DNA of 41,005 bases from Methylophaga sp. (GTDB lineage: Bacteria; Pseudomonadota; Gammaproteobacteria; Nitrosococcales; Methylophagaceae): NCBI GenBank assembly GCA_002706095.1, contig PAJP01000006.1:1-41005 (forward strand), written 5' to 3'. Each line of letters starts with the position of its first letter. Within the stretch, counting starts at the first letter, position 1. The notes under the pieces were generated by a model. That model saw only the letters and a list, made by a program, of their open reading frames with translations. It made no database searches and was not told the origin of the DNA. Made by a program: the position numbers and the translations under genes. Below, piece by piece: positions 23,803-32,433 of this stretch.

Positions 23803-23967
23803 ATGAACGACACTAAATACGTAATCTTCACTGAATCTGATGGAGCTTACATAGGGACTTTAGACAGCATCCAAGAACTCTGTTCGAATAATGATATTGA
23901 CCCATTTAACTGTGCTTTACATGAGATTGGTAAAGAAGTATCTTTGAAACTCGCTGTTGTTGAATAA
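23803..23967 (+). CDS. small hypothetical protein
   Basis: 54 aa, AAGAGGTGACTAA before the ATG. It begins MNDTKYVIFTESDGAYIGTL, beta-rich. Unknown function. Confidence 0.5.
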   Translation: MNDTKYVIFTESDGAYIGTLDSIQELCSNNDIDPFNCALHEIGKEVSLKLAVVE

Positions 23968-24014
23968 TGAAAGTACACAAGCACTGAAACATTTAAAGTA
24001 ATTAAGGATTGACC

Positions 24015-24239
24015 ATGAATATCCAAGCTGGTAAGATTGATAAGGCATATCTTGAAGAACTTGAAGAGTCTTATGAGGAACACCCTGAGACACTTTTTGA
24101 AAAGGTAACTAACAAAGAATATGGACGAGGCGATTCAAAGAAAATCAGTGATCCGAAAGAACGTCGTAAGCAGCGTGATGAACGGTTGAAAAGACAGAGT
24201 AAGTTTAACAAATTAGACATGAATATGGAGATTGGATAA
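24015..24239 (+). CDS. small charged hypothetical protein
   Basis: 74 aa from ATG 24015 (TAAGGATTGACC upstream). Acidic first half, strongly basic second half (DPKERRKQRDERLKRQSK). It is adjacent to the ATG of the next gene with no gap. Possible nucleic-acid-binding adaptor, not recognised. Confidence 0.5.
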   Translation: MNIQAGKIDKAYLEELEESYEEHPETLFEKVTNKEYGRGDSKKISDPKERRKQRDERLKRQSKFNKLDMNMEIG

Positions 24240-24410
24240 ATGATTTATACACATTCGGTAAGCACGCATGTTGGTGAAAGCTTTGAAACTGTTGAGCATA
24301 CGTTTGAAGGGAGTGTTGAGGATATTGCGGAGGTACTTGAGCAGTTGCATCAGCAGGAACTTGAAGGTACAATGGACATTCAACCGATCAACTTTAACAT
24401 CCAGCTTTAA
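24240..24410 (+). CDS. small acidic hypothetical protein
   Basis: 56 aa, begins directly after the preceding stop (TAAATG). His/Glu rich. ATGGAGATTGG upstream serves as ribosome site. Unknown function. Confidence 0.5.
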   Translation: MIYTHSVSTHVGESFETVEHTFEGSVEDIAEVLEQLHQQELEGTMDIQPINFNIQL

Positions 24411-24436
24411 ATAAACTACACAGGAGATTTACACAA

Positions 24437-25192
24437 ATGAGCGAATTCAAGATCATCAAACAGGCTAAGAAAGGCAACATCGAGAAAGCAGCTATTATGG
24501 GTGGTGTAGCCTTCTACACGAAGTTCAAAGAGCCTGCTGTAATCTACGATGAGAAAGATTTACCCAAGGCTCAGCAGAAGAACTTCGAATGGACTGTAGA
24601 GATTGTTGTTGATGAAGACACAGCAGACGCCTACGACGAGACAGTAAGCGATAAACAGTCTTCTAAGAAGCTTTCTAAAGCACAAGCTGCTAAGAAGTTT
24701 CGCCTTGTAGATGATGAGGGTGACATTGACGATGATAAGTTCCGAGAAGCTAATCTTGATCCTTCACAAAAGAAGTTCTTTGTAATTAAGAAGGCACAGC
24801 GTTGTCAGAAGCGGGATGGTACGCCTTTGACACAACTTCAACCACGCGCAATCCAGAAGATTGATGGTAAGAATGTTGACATTACTTTTGAAAAGTTAGT
24901 TGGAAATGGTTCAGTCGTAAACTTATTGCTGCGCTATGCAGACCAGGGTTCTTATGGTGTGTCATCATACCCTGATAAAATGCTTGTCGAAGAACTTGTT
25001 GAGTATGAAGGTTCAGGTAGTGGTAATAAGATGTCTGAAGAAGAACAAGATTTCTTTGGAGGTGACATTGAGTTAGCAGAGGTTCCTGAAAATGCTGGCA
25101 AGCCTTCAGAGGATTCAGATGTCCAACAAGAACCACCTTTTGAGCCAGATGAACAGCCTGACTTTGGCGAAGAGGATGATGAGCTTTATTAA
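24437..25192 (+). CDS. single-stranded DNA-binding protein (T7 gp2.5-like)
   Basis: 251 aa, AGGAGATTTACACAA before the ATG. An OB-fold-like core (residues ~5-200, GGVAFYTKFKEPAVIYDEKD near the start and DITFEKLVGNGSVVNLLLRY later) is followed by a low-complexity acidic tail ending FGEEDDELY. An acidic tail with a C-terminal aromatic residue is how T7 gp2.5 contacts polymerase and helicase. It should coat ssDNA at the fork and promote annealing. An intrinsic terminator follows directly, which sets its high expression apart. Confidence 0.8.
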   Translation: MSEFKIIKQAKKGNIEKAAIMGGVAFYTKFKEPAVIYDEKDLPKAQQKNFEWTVEIVVDEDTADAYDETVSDKQSSKKLSKAQAAKKFRLVDDEGDIDDDKFREANLDPSQKKFFVIKKAQRCQKRDGTPLTQLQPRAIQKIDGKNVDITFEKLVGNGSVVNLLLRYADQGSYGVSSYPDKMLVEELVEYEGSGSGNKMSEEEQDFFGGDIELAEVPENAGKPSEDSDVQQEPPFEPDEQPDFGEEDDELY

Positions 25193-25206
25193 GGGTTAAT
25201 TTACAG

Positions 25207-25235
25207 AAGGGCAGCTTTGACAGGTTGCCCTTTTT
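25207..25235 (+). terminator. rho-independent terminator after the ssDNA-binding protein gene
   Basis: AAGGGCA (25207-25213) pairs with TGCCCTT (25226-25232), T-run 25231-25235. Part of the transcription from the promoter at 23437 should stop here. Confidence 0.75.
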
Positions 25236-25256
25236 ATTTCTTTGGGAGAAGTGGGT

Positions 25257-26189
25257 ATGGCAATAATTGCTAAAGAAGATGTTCCTGAGAAGTTTGATGT
25301 ATGTTTCATTGACTGCGACTTGATAAAGTATCGTAGTAGCTTTGCAGCAGAGAAAACTTATTGGCATTTGTACGACGCTGAAGGAAACCATATTGACCGT
25401 TTTGATTCTGCTAAGGCTGCTAAAGATCACTTACAAGAATTAGAAGAGTTCTTGATGGTTGACACAGCAGGGTATTACAAAGAACCTGAGAAAGTAGTCG
25501 GGGAACGTGGACAGGCATTGAACGCATGTGACCTTATTATCGAACACATCAAAAAGAACTGTCCTGCTGATGAGTATAAGTTGCACTTAACAGGTAATGA
25601 CACTTACAGGCTATCAATCTCAACTATCCATAAGTACAAAGGCAGCAGAGAGAAGATGGAAAAACCTCGTTGGATTGACGCCGTTACCGAACACTTGATG
25701 CAAACACATGGTGCAAAACCTGTAGATTATATTGAGTGCGATGATGTTTTATCGGTAGGTCTTTGGAGTTGTTATCGAAAAGGTTTGAAGGCGGTTGCGG
25801 CCAATTTAGATAAAGATGTTTATCAGGCACCTCTTCACCATTACGATTGGGTTAAAGATCAATTCCGATATATCACACCGGAAGAGGGTTTAGAGTGGCT
25901 CTTCATCCAAACACTCGCTGGCGATATGAGTGTGGATAATTATGAAGGTGTCCCTGGGATTGGGAAGGTGAAAGCTAAAAAGATTCTTGAAGGATGTACT
26001 ACAGAGCGGCAAATGTATGATAAATCTGTAGAAGCTTATCGTAATTACTTTGGTGACGAGTACACCTACACAACATGGGACGGAAAAGAAGTTACCAAGA
26101 CTGCTGAAGAAATCATGTTAGAGAATCTTCGCTTAGCATATATGTGGAGGAAGAAGGGAGAAGAGTACCAAATTCCAAAGGAGGAATAG
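25257..26189 (+). CDS. 5'-3' exonuclease / flap endonuclease (FEN; T7 gp6-like)
   Basis: 310 aa from ATG 25257 (GGGAGAAGTGGGT upstream). Metal-binding carboxylates: FIDCDLIKYRS (residues ~18-28), IECDDVL and the AGDMSVDNYEG block. The last is followed by VPGIGKVKAKKIL, the helix-three-turn-helix of FEN enzymes. It should degrade RNA primers, trim flaps and degrade host DNA. The gene lies just before the Holliday-junction nuclease. Confidence 0.85.
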   Translation: MAIIAKEDVPEKFDVCFIDCDLIKYRSSFAAEKTYWHLYDAEGNHIDRFDSAKAAKDHLQELEEFLMVDTAGYYKEPEKVVGERGQALNACDLIIEHIKKNCPADEYKLHLTGNDTYRLSISTIHKYKGSREKMEKPRWIDAVTEHLMQTHGAKPVDYIECDDVLSVGLWSCYRKGLKAVAANLDKDVYQAPLHHYDWVKDQFRYITPEEGLEWLFIQTLAGDMSVDNYEGVPGIGKVKAKKILEGCTTERQMYDKSVEAYRNYFGDEYTYTTWDGKEVTKTAEEIMLENLRLAYMWRKKGEEYQIPKEE

Positions 26190-26192
26190 AAC

Positions 26193-26693
26193 ATGAACAT
26201 TTATTACGTAGGTATTGACCAGTCTTATCGAAATTCTGGAATTGTCGTATTGGACAATGAAGACAACGTTGTTAAGTTTGAAGTTGTCCAGACTTTAAAA
26301 GATGACGGCGATTACTTCACACGTTCAAAGAATGCTGCGGAATCCATTGCAAATGTTATCCGCACGATTGATGAATATAGTGATGCGGAATCTTTTGCAA
26401 TCGGTATAGAAAATTTAGCATTTGGCATGCGGGGTTCAACTTTGCAGACTTTGGCAGGGCTTCAATATATGATTGTCAATGCTCTTAGAGAAGATGGGCA
26501 TGACCCGCAACTTTACACACCAAGCGCCATTAAAAAGATTGCAACAGGTTCAGGCAAGGCTTCTAAAGAAGATATGTTCAATGCTTTACCAGAACGTGTT
26601 CAGAAGATGTTCTCCGTAGTTACCAAAGCTCAGGGCAGGGAAGACTTAGCAGATGCTTACTGGATTGCTGTGAAGACTAAACAGGAATATTAA
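26193..26693 (+). CDS. RuvC-like Holliday-junction resolvase
   Basis: 166 aa. RNase H-fold signature: YVGIDQSYRNSGIVVLD (first Asp), AIGIENLAFG (Glu), and the C-terminal EDLADAYWIAV (Asp pair) as in RuvC and phage relatives. It should resolve branched recombination intermediates before packaging. It starts 3 bases after the 5' nuclease gene. Confidence 0.8.
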   Translation: MNIYYVGIDQSYRNSGIVVLDNEDNVVKFEVVQTLKDDGDYFTRSKNAAESIANVIRTIDEYSDAESFAIGIENLAFGMRGSTLQTLAGLQYMIVNALREDGHDPQLYTPSAIKKIATGSGKASKEDMFNALPERVQKMFSVVTKAQGREDLADAYWIAVKTKQEY

Positions 26694-26708
26694 CAAGGAG
26701 CTTGACAA

Positions 26709-26984
26709 GTGGCCTACAAATGCCGTAAGAAACTTAAATCAGATATTGGACGACGCTACGGATTATCTCTAAAACTTTACGAAACCCTCTTGCAAGGTTG
26801 CAAAAATCGTTGTATGATTTGTGAGAGACATGAGGAAGAGGTCGGAACTCTCAATCTTGACCATTGCCATGATAAGACGCACAATAGAGGTCTTATTTGC
26901 AAGTATTGCAACTGGGGCATTGCTAACTTCCAAGACAATCCTGAGTTGCTTCGTAAAGCTGCTCTATATCTTGAAGATCATTGA
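26709..26984 (+). CDS. endonuclease VII-like protein (T4 gp49 type)
   Basis: 91 aa, GTG start after AAGGAGC. CMICERHEEE...LNLDHCHDKTHNRGLICKYCN gives two zinc Cys pairs around the DHCH nuclease motif, diagnostic of the endonuclease VII/His-Me-finger group. About 90 aa against 157 aa in T4, so it lacks the dimerisation part. It may act as a resolvase, a nicking enzyme or a simple HNH-type nuclease. Confidence 0.78.
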   Translation: MAYKCRKKLKSDIGRRYGLSLKLYETLLQGCKNRCMICERHEEEVGTLNLDHCHDKTHNRGLICKYCNWGIANFQDNPELLRKAALYLEDH

Positions 26985-26997
26985 TAGGAGATTTGAA

Positions 26998-27216
26998 ATG
27001 GAAATTGAAGACATCCAAGCTGACGAACGCTACGAAGCGATTGACAATCTGACTGATTATGTTGTAGCCGTTATGAAGAATATTGTGTACAATATTGGAG
27101 GTGATGAAGAATTATTTATTAATTACCTTGCGCACAAAGAAGTTATAGGCGATATTATGGATGGACTTTTAGAAGCAATGCCAAGTGACTACGGAGTAAA
27201 GACAAAATGCGAGTAA
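26998..27216 (+). CDS. small acidic hypothetical protein
   Basis: 72 aa from ATG 26998 (TAGGAGATTTGAA upstream), acidic helical. A longer open frame in another start overlaps the preceding gene and is not used. 10-base overlap with the next gene. Confidence 0.5.
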   Translation: MEIEDIQADERYEAIDNLTDYVVAVMKNIVYNIGGDEELFINYLAHKEVIGDIMDGLLEAMPSDYGVKTKCE

Positions 27217-27428
27217 AAGATGCTATAAAGAAACTTGAAAAACTTAATCCGAATTTGCTGTTGGTGGAACGTGGTAATGACCATGATTATCTTCCTTTTG
27301 ATATGATTGAAGAGATTACTCTTGGAACAGATGGTACTATTTACCACATGTACGAAGCATGGGAAGAGGGAGACTTGATAAGTCAGAATGAAGATAAACT
27401 TGCAAAAGCTGTATTGATGGGAGAATAA
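27207..27428 (+). CDS. small hypothetical phage protein
   Basis: 73 aa, MRVKDAIKKLEKLNPNLLLVERG and onward. The start resembles small phage proteins of the V-x-D-A-I-x-x-L type (similar in style to the 67-aa gene at 1352). Unknown role. Confidence 0.5.
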   Translation: MRVKDAIKKLEKLNPNLLLVERGNDHDYLPFDMIEEITLGTDGTIYHMYEAWEEGDLISQNEDKLAKAVLMGE

Positions 27429-27431
27429 CCA

Positions 27432-27914
27432 ATGAACACACACTTTGAATCAATCTACAAGTTCAATGAATATGGAAACACACCTATTGATGATTCTTAC
27501 GAGAATATTCGACAAGCTATCAACCTTGCTCAAGAGGAGGTTCGTGAGACTGTAGAAGCTAACCGTGATGGTGATATGACAGGTGTTTTGGATGGAGTTG
27601 TAGATATTATTGTGACGGCTGTTGGGATTTCTTACCGAGCAGGATTAACACGTCAGCAATTAGAATTAGCATTGTCAGTTGTCAATGAAGCAAATTTATC
27701 AAAGTTCCCAACAACTGAAGAAGATGCTAAGAAATCTGTTGAGAATTATATTGACGATCCACGTTACACCGATGTAAAATATGAAAAGGTTGGTGAAGAC
27801 GCTTACCGAGTTGTTGGAAAGGTTGTTGAGACAGGTGGGTGCAAGATTTTAAAAGGCAACACATTCGAGCAACCTGAAGGAAAACTTACAGACATTATCA
27901 AAGGTAACTTGTAA
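27432..27914 (+). CDS. MazG-like nucleoside triphosphate pyrophosphohydrolase
   Basis: 160 aa. AQEEVRETVEANR (EExxE) and LDGVVDIIVTAVG (DxxxD) are the metal-binding pattern of the all-alpha NTP pyrophosphohydrolases. It would hydrolyse (d)NTPs or (p)ppGpp-like alarmones to steer the nucleotide pool, which fits its place before ribonucleotide reductase. The C-terminal ~60 residues are an extra beta-rich extension. ATG overlaps the next start by one base (TAATG). Confidence 0.8.
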   Translation: MNTHFESIYKFNEYGNTPIDDSYENIRQAINLAQEEVRETVEANRDGDMTGVLDGVVDIIVTAVGISYRAGLTRQQLELALSVVNEANLSKFPTTEEDAKKSVENYIDDPRYTDVKYEKVGEDAYRVVGKVVETGGCKILKGNTFEQPEGKLTDIIKGNL

Positions 27915-28132
27915 TGACAGACATGGTAAACCACCCTCCACATTACCAATCTGATAATGGTATCGAATGTATTGATGCTATCCGTGCAGCACTTGGTAAA
28001 GAAGGTTTTATAGCATACTGTAAAGGCACTTCTATCAAATACCTTTGGCGTGATAAATGGGATAACGAAGAAGATTTGAAAAAGGGTATCTGGTATCAGA
28101 ACAAAGCCATTGAGGCTATGAATGAGGACTGA
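27914..28132 (+). CDS. DUF3310 family protein
   Basis: 72 aa. NHPPHYQ...GIECIDAI, then TSIKYLWRDKW and GIWYQNKAI match the DUF3310 phage family (SaV-like). It is normally found near nucleotide metabolism genes, as here. No biochemical activity is known to me. Confidence 0.85.
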   Translation: MTDMVNHPPHYQSDNGIECIDAIRAALGKEGFIAYCKGTSIKYLWRDKWDNEEDLKKGIWYQNKAIEAMNED

Positions 28133-28134
28133 AC

Positions 28135-28470
28135 ATGATTCACATGAACTATGCCTTAGCAGAGTCTAAAGGTCTTTCAGAAGAACGTATCAAACTTCTT
28201 GAAGTCTTGTACAAACGGATGTACAGCACCTTAACAAGACCTGAGATGTTCACAGACAGTTACCATAAAGCGCTTGAGAGGGTTCGTCAGATTGAATACA
28301 CTTTACAATACTGTTGGGGTTTTGAAGAGAACCCTTCTATGTGGAAGTATGAATTTTATCTGAAGGGCTGTACATGCCCTAAGATTGATAATGAAGAATT
28401 GGTAGGGACTGATCGAAGGGTTTACAATATGAATTGCCCCTATCATTCCACCGAAGATACTGGGTTTTAA
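28135..28470 (+). CDS. hypothetical protein with Cys/His cluster
   Basis: 111 aa. The C-terminal pattern CTCPKIDNEE...CPYHS is a metal-binding-like cluster common in phage hypothetical proteins. GAGGACTGAAC precedes the ATG. Function unknown. Confidence 0.55.
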   Translation: MIHMNYALAESKGLSEERIKLLEVLYKRMYSTLTRPEMFTDSYHKALERVRQIEYTLQYCWGFEENPSMWKYEFYLKGCTCPKIDNEELVGTDRRVYNMNCPYHSTEDTGF

Positions 28471-28485
28471 GAATAGGGGATAATA

Positions 28486-29718
28486 ATGCAAGTATTGAAG
28501 CGTAATGGTGACGTTGTAAGTTTTGATGGTGAGAAGATTAAAGCAGCCGTTGGTAAAGCAATGTCACGGACTGACTATGAAGATGATAAGCTGCAAGATA
28601 AGGTTGTACGGTATGTGAAGAAGAATATTGAAGAAGATATTGTGAGTGTTGATACGGTTCATAAACTTGTTGAAGACGGTATTATGAACGCTAAGGCTTT
28701 TGACGTTGCGAGAGAGTATGTTACTTATCGGAAAGCACATGAACCTGACATTTTTCGACCAAGGGAGAACTACAAACCGTTTGAGTATCCGCATTTTAAG
28801 CAGTACATGGATGCTGTACACCAAGCGTTCTGGGTAGTCGATGAGTTTAACTTCACAGCGTCTATCCAAGAGTATCATTCAGAACTAAGTGAGAATGAAC
28901 GCCAAGTAATCCAACGGACAATGCTGGCTATTTCACAGATTGAAGCGAGGTTTGTGAAAACCTTCTGGGGAAAACTTTACGACCGTTTACCCAAGCCTGA
29001 AGTGGCAGATGTAGGAGCAGCTTTCAGTAACAACGAATCTATCCACGCAACAGCTTATTCACAGCTTTTAGAGTACCTTGGGATGAATGAGCTTTTTGAA
29101 GACCTTGATAACATTGATTGTCTTCGTAAGCGGCAAGAATACCTAAAGCGTTTTGTATCACCCAATGATTCAAGCAACAAAGAGTTCATGCGTTCAGTGT
29201 TGCTCTTCTCAATGTTTGTTGAGAATGTATCATTGTTTGGGCAATTCTTGATTATGTCATGCTTTGACAACTACAAGAATATGCTGGTAGGCATTAGCAA
29301 TGTTGTTCAAAGCTCTGCTTGTGATGAGAGCGTTCACGCCATGTTTGGTGCCGAGATCATCAACACGATCAAAGAAGAGAATCCTGATTGGTTTACTGAG
29401 GCGCTTGTTCAAGATACTCATGATGCTTGCAAAGTCAGTATGGATGCAGAAAGTGAGATTTTGGATTGGATTTTTGAAGGTGGCGATTTAGATTTTGTTT
29501 CAAAAGAAGAAGTCAAAGATTATCTACGTTGGCGTTTCAACAAGAGCATGGAAATGATCGGTTTCCCAGAGGTTTTTGAAGTACAAGATAAGACGAAAGA
29601 GAAGTTCCAGTGGTTTGAAATTCAGGTGAACAGTACCACCAATCCTGATTTCTTTGCACGTAAGAACGTAAACTACACCAAGGTTAATAAGTCATTTACT
29701 GAAGACGACTTGTTTTAA
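28486..29718 (+). CDS. nrdB: class I ribonucleotide reductase beta subunit with N-terminal ATP-cone
   Basis: 410 aa. Residues 1-86 form an ATP-cone (VLKRNGDVVSFDGEKI, then SVDTVHKLVEDGI and AREYVTYRKAHE). The rest is the diiron radical subunit: Glu153 in ISQIEARF, Glu184-xx-His187 and the radical Tyr191 (NESIHATAY), then VENVSLFGQF and CDESVH for the second metal half. It supplies the tyrosyl radical to NrdA. An ATP-cone on NrdB is uncommon; it is known in some bacterial NrdB where it sets the oligomer state. The NrdA here lacks one. Confidence 0.93.
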   Translation: MQVLKRNGDVVSFDGEKIKAAVGKAMSRTDYEDDKLQDKVVRYVKKNIEEDIVSVDTVHKLVEDGIMNAKAFDVAREYVTYRKAHEPDIFRPRENYKPFEYPHFKQYMDAVHQAFWVVDEFNFTASIQEYHSELSENERQVIQRTMLAISQIEARFVKTFWGKLYDRLPKPEVADVGAAFSNNESIHATAYSQLLEYLGMNELFEDLDNIDCLRKRQEYLKRFVSPNDSSNKEFMRSVLLFSMFVENVSLFGQFLIMSCFDNYKNMLVGISNVVQSSACDESVHAMFGAEIINTIKEENPDWFTEALVQDTHDACKVSMDAESEILDWIFEGGDLDFVSKEEVKDYLRWRFNKSMEMIGFPEVFEVQDKTKEKFQWFEIQVNSTTNPDFFARKNVNYTKVNKSFTEDDLF

Positions 29719-29734
29719 TAGGAGATATTTAATA

Positions 29735-32428
29735 ATGTCATTTGAATGGTTGAACGAAAACTCACGTAAATTTCTACAGTCTGGATACACATTAGAGGGA
29801 GAAACTGCCGAAGGACGTATCCGAGATATTTGCGATGCTGCTGAGAAACGTCTTGGGTTAGAAGGATTCTCTAACAAGATGTATGACTACATGGCAAAGG
29901 GTTTCTATAGCTTGTCGAGTCCTGTATGGGCAAACTATGGCCGTGAAGATCGTGGGTTGCCTATCTCATGTTTTAACAGTCACTGTGAAGACAGCATTCC
30001 AGACATTCTTTTTACACAGTCTGAGATTGGTATTATGTCAAAACTTGGCGGTGGCACGTCAGTTAATCTAACACCTATTCGACCAAGGGGTAGCGACATT
30101 ACCAATAATGGAAAGACTTCTGGAGCAGTACATTTTGCACGACTCTTCGAACAGGTTACTGATGTAATCTCCCAAGGTTCGCAGCGAAGGGGTCGGGTAG
30201 CACCCTATCTGAGTCTTGAGCACGCGGACGCAGAAGAGTTTTTAGAGATTGCACGCGACGGGAATTTGATCCAAGATGTTACTACAGGCGTCACTGTTTC
30301 AGATGAATTTATGGAATCTGTTAAACGCGGGGAGACTGAAAGAGATAAGCGGAACCGTAAGATTTGGGCGAAAACTTTGAAAGTTCGTGGAGAGATAGGC
30401 TTTCCGTACTTGGTGTGGTTGGATAACGCAAATCGAAATAAACCAGAAGTCTACAAAGACAAGGGTATGGATATTCACTCTAGTAATCTTTGTGTATCCC
30501 CCGAGACTAAAATCTTAACTTCTGAAGGTTATATCGAAATTGCCGAATTAGAAAATGAAGATGTACAAGTATGGAATGGTAAAGAGTGGTCTGAAACTAC
30601 AGTTCGAAGGACAGGGGATAACCAGAAGCTTGTAAAGGTTATTACTTCTAATGGATTGGAACTAGAATGTACACCTTACCACAAGTTCTATGTGCAGACT
30701 TCCTACAGTTGTAGTAAAGTGATTGAAAAGCGCGCACAGGACTTGCAAACCGGTGATAAGCTGATTAAGTTTGACTCTTTGCCTGTCGTAGAGGGTTCCG
30801 AAGTCCTAGACAACGCTTACGCAAACGGTTTCTATACTGGCGATGGCTGCTTAACTGCTGACGGAAAACGCATTTACCTCTACCACGACAAAAGACTCAA
30901 TGCTGTAAAAGAACGGCTTGGAGACATCTTTAAAAATTGGTATGTTCAAGACAACTTGAACCGGGAGTATGGTCACAGCGATGTATTGAAAGATAAGTTC
31001 TTTGTGCCTACCCATGACTATACTGTAGAAAGTCGTTTAGAATGGTTAGCAGGTATATTCGATTCTGATGGGACAATCGCCAGAAATGGAAAGACACAAT
31101 CCTTGCAACTGGGGAGTATTAACAAAGGGTTTTTGCAAGATGTTCAAATGATGCTGCAAACGCTTGGGGTAAACTCACGTATCAACCATGCTGCCGATGC
31201 TGGTGAAAGGATGATGCCTGCTAATGATGGTTCTGGTGAGAATAAAGCGTTCTATTGCCAAGAAGCTTGGAGATTATTGCTCGGTCAACATGAAGTAGGC
31301 AAGCTTGTAGATTTAGGTATAAAATTTAGCCGCCTTAATCTTGACTACAGTTATCGTGGGAACCGTGAATGCAGCCACTTCAACAAAGTGGTAGAAGTTA
31401 TTGATGAGGGGCGTTATGACAACACCTACTGTTTCACTGAAAGTAAACGTGGAATGGGTATGTTTAACGGTATTTTGACAGGCCAATGCTCGGAAATATC
31501 ACTGCCTTCAAACAATGAAGAGAGCTTTGTGTGCGTGCTTTCATCAATGAACTTGAAGAAGTATGATGATTGGAAAGACACGGATGCTGTAGAAACACTT
31601 GTGTACTTCCTTGACTCAGTAGTTACAGAAAGCCTTGAGAAACTTGAAGCTATGCGGGATTCTGAAGACCATGAAAAGGAAACAACATTCTTTTTTATGA
31701 AGCGTGCATATCGTTTTATGAAGCGTCACAGAGCGCTCGGAATGGGCGTACTAGCTTACCACACAATGCTTCAAGACAAGATGATCCCTTTTGAGTCTGA
31801 AGAAGCAAGAGAATTGAACAAAGAAGTCCATAAGGTTATTGAAGAGAAGGCTTACAAGGCTTCTAAAGAGCTTGCAGGATTGTTTGGTGAACCTGAAGTG
31901 CTTGAAGGGTATGGGAGACGTAACACAACGCTCATGGCGTGCGCCCCTACAAAGTCTTCAAGTCTTTTGGCTGGCGGTGTGTCGCAGGGTATTGAGCCAC
32001 TATTCTCTAACTATTACATTGCTGATTTTGCAAAGCTCAAGGTAGAAGTTAAAAGTTCAGCATTGGAAAAGCTTTTGCAAGAATATGGCAAGGACACACC
32101 TGACGTTTGGGACAGCATTTCTAAAAATGATGGCAGTGTTCAGCATCTGGACTTCTTGAGTGAACATGAAAAGAATGTGTTCAAGACAATGCAAGAAATC
32201 AGTCCTAAAGAAATTATTGACCACGCCGCTGATCGTCAGGTATATTATGACCAGAGCCAGTCTTTGAATATCATGGTTCATCCAAGTATGCCTGTGAAAG
32301 AGATTAACAGTCTTATGTATTATGCTTGGGAACGTGGTGTTGTATCACTCTACTACCAATACAACTTGAACGCCTCTAAACAACTTGCTACGGGCCGTAA
32401 GGATGACTGCGTGGCTTGCGAAGCATAA
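29735..32428 (+). CDS. nrdA: class I ribonucleotide reductase alpha subunit, interrupted by an intein
   Basis: 897-aa precursor, about 565 aa after splicing. ISCFNS contains the first active-site Cys; the GGGTSVNLTPIRP and RGRVAPYL loops follow. The catalytic Asn-x-Cys-x-Glu is split by the intein and rebuilt as SSNLCSEI. LMACAPTKSSS lies near residue 730, and the C-terminal CVACEA carries the redox CxxC. No ATP-cone: the protein starts at WLNENSRKFL. It reduces ribonucleoside diphosphates to build dNTPs. The AGGAGATATTTAATA site precedes the ATG. Confidence 0.92.
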   Translation: MSFEWLNENSRKFLQSGYTLEGETAEGRIRDICDAAEKRLGLEGFSNKMYDYMAKGFYSLSSPVWANYGREDRGLPISCFNSHCEDSIPDILFTQSEIGIMSKLGGGTSVNLTPIRPRGSDITNNGKTSGAVHFARLFEQVTDVISQGSQRRGRVAPYLSLEHADAEEFLEIARDGNLIQDVTTGVTVSDEFMESVKRGETERDKRNRKIWAKTLKVRGEIGFPYLVWLDNANRNKPEVYKDKGMDIHSSNLCVSPETKILTSEGYIEIAELENEDVQVWNGKEWSETTVRRTGDNQKLVKVITSNGLELECTPYHKFYVQTSYSCSKVIEKRAQDLQTGDKLIKFDSLPVVEGSEVLDNAYANGFYTGDGCLTADGKRIYLYHDKRLNAVKERLGDIFKNWYVQDNLNREYGHSDVLKDKFFVPTHDYTVESRLEWLAGIFDSDGTIARNGKTQSLQLGSINKGFLQDVQMMLQTLGVNSRINHAADAGERMMPANDGSGENKAFYCQEAWRLLLGQHEVGKLVDLGIKFSRLNLDYSYRGNRECSHFNKVVEVIDEGRYDNTYCFTESKRGMGMFNGILTGQCSEISLPSNNEESFVCVLSSMNLKKYDDWKDTDAVETLVYFLDSVVTESLEKLEAMRDSEDHEKETTFFFMKRAYRFMKRHRALGMGVLAYHTMLQDKMIPFESEEARELNKEVHKVIEEKAYKASKELAGLFGEPEVLEGYGRRNTTLMACAPTKSSSLLAGGVSQGIEPLFSNYYIADFAKLKVEVKSSALEKLLQEYGKDTPDVWDSISKNDGSVQHLDFLSEHEKNVFKTMQEISPKEIIDHAADRQVYYDQSQSLNIMVHPSMPVKEINSLMYYAWERGVVSLYYQYNLNASKQLATGRKDDCVACEA
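30491..31486 (+). mobile_element. intein with LAGLIDADG homing endonuclease in nrdA
   Basis: 332 aa, NrdA residues 253-584, inserted before the catalytic Cys. Block A: CVSPETKIL; block B: ECTPYHKF; two LAGLIDADG-type motifs, NGFYTGDG and WLAGIFDSDG; end block: YCFTESKRGMGMFNGILTGQ followed by extein CSEI. The final residue is Gln where most inteins have Asn; splicing-active inteins with C-terminal Gln are known (for example in a virus RNR). Both endonuclease motifs keep their Asp, so it is probably an active homing element. Confidence 0.9.
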
Positions 32429-32433
32429 CTAAC

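Noticed and set aside
24882-25430. 182-aa minus-strand ORF
   Set aside because: It runs through the SSB acidic tail, a terminator and the start of the 5' nuclease gene; a shadow frame.
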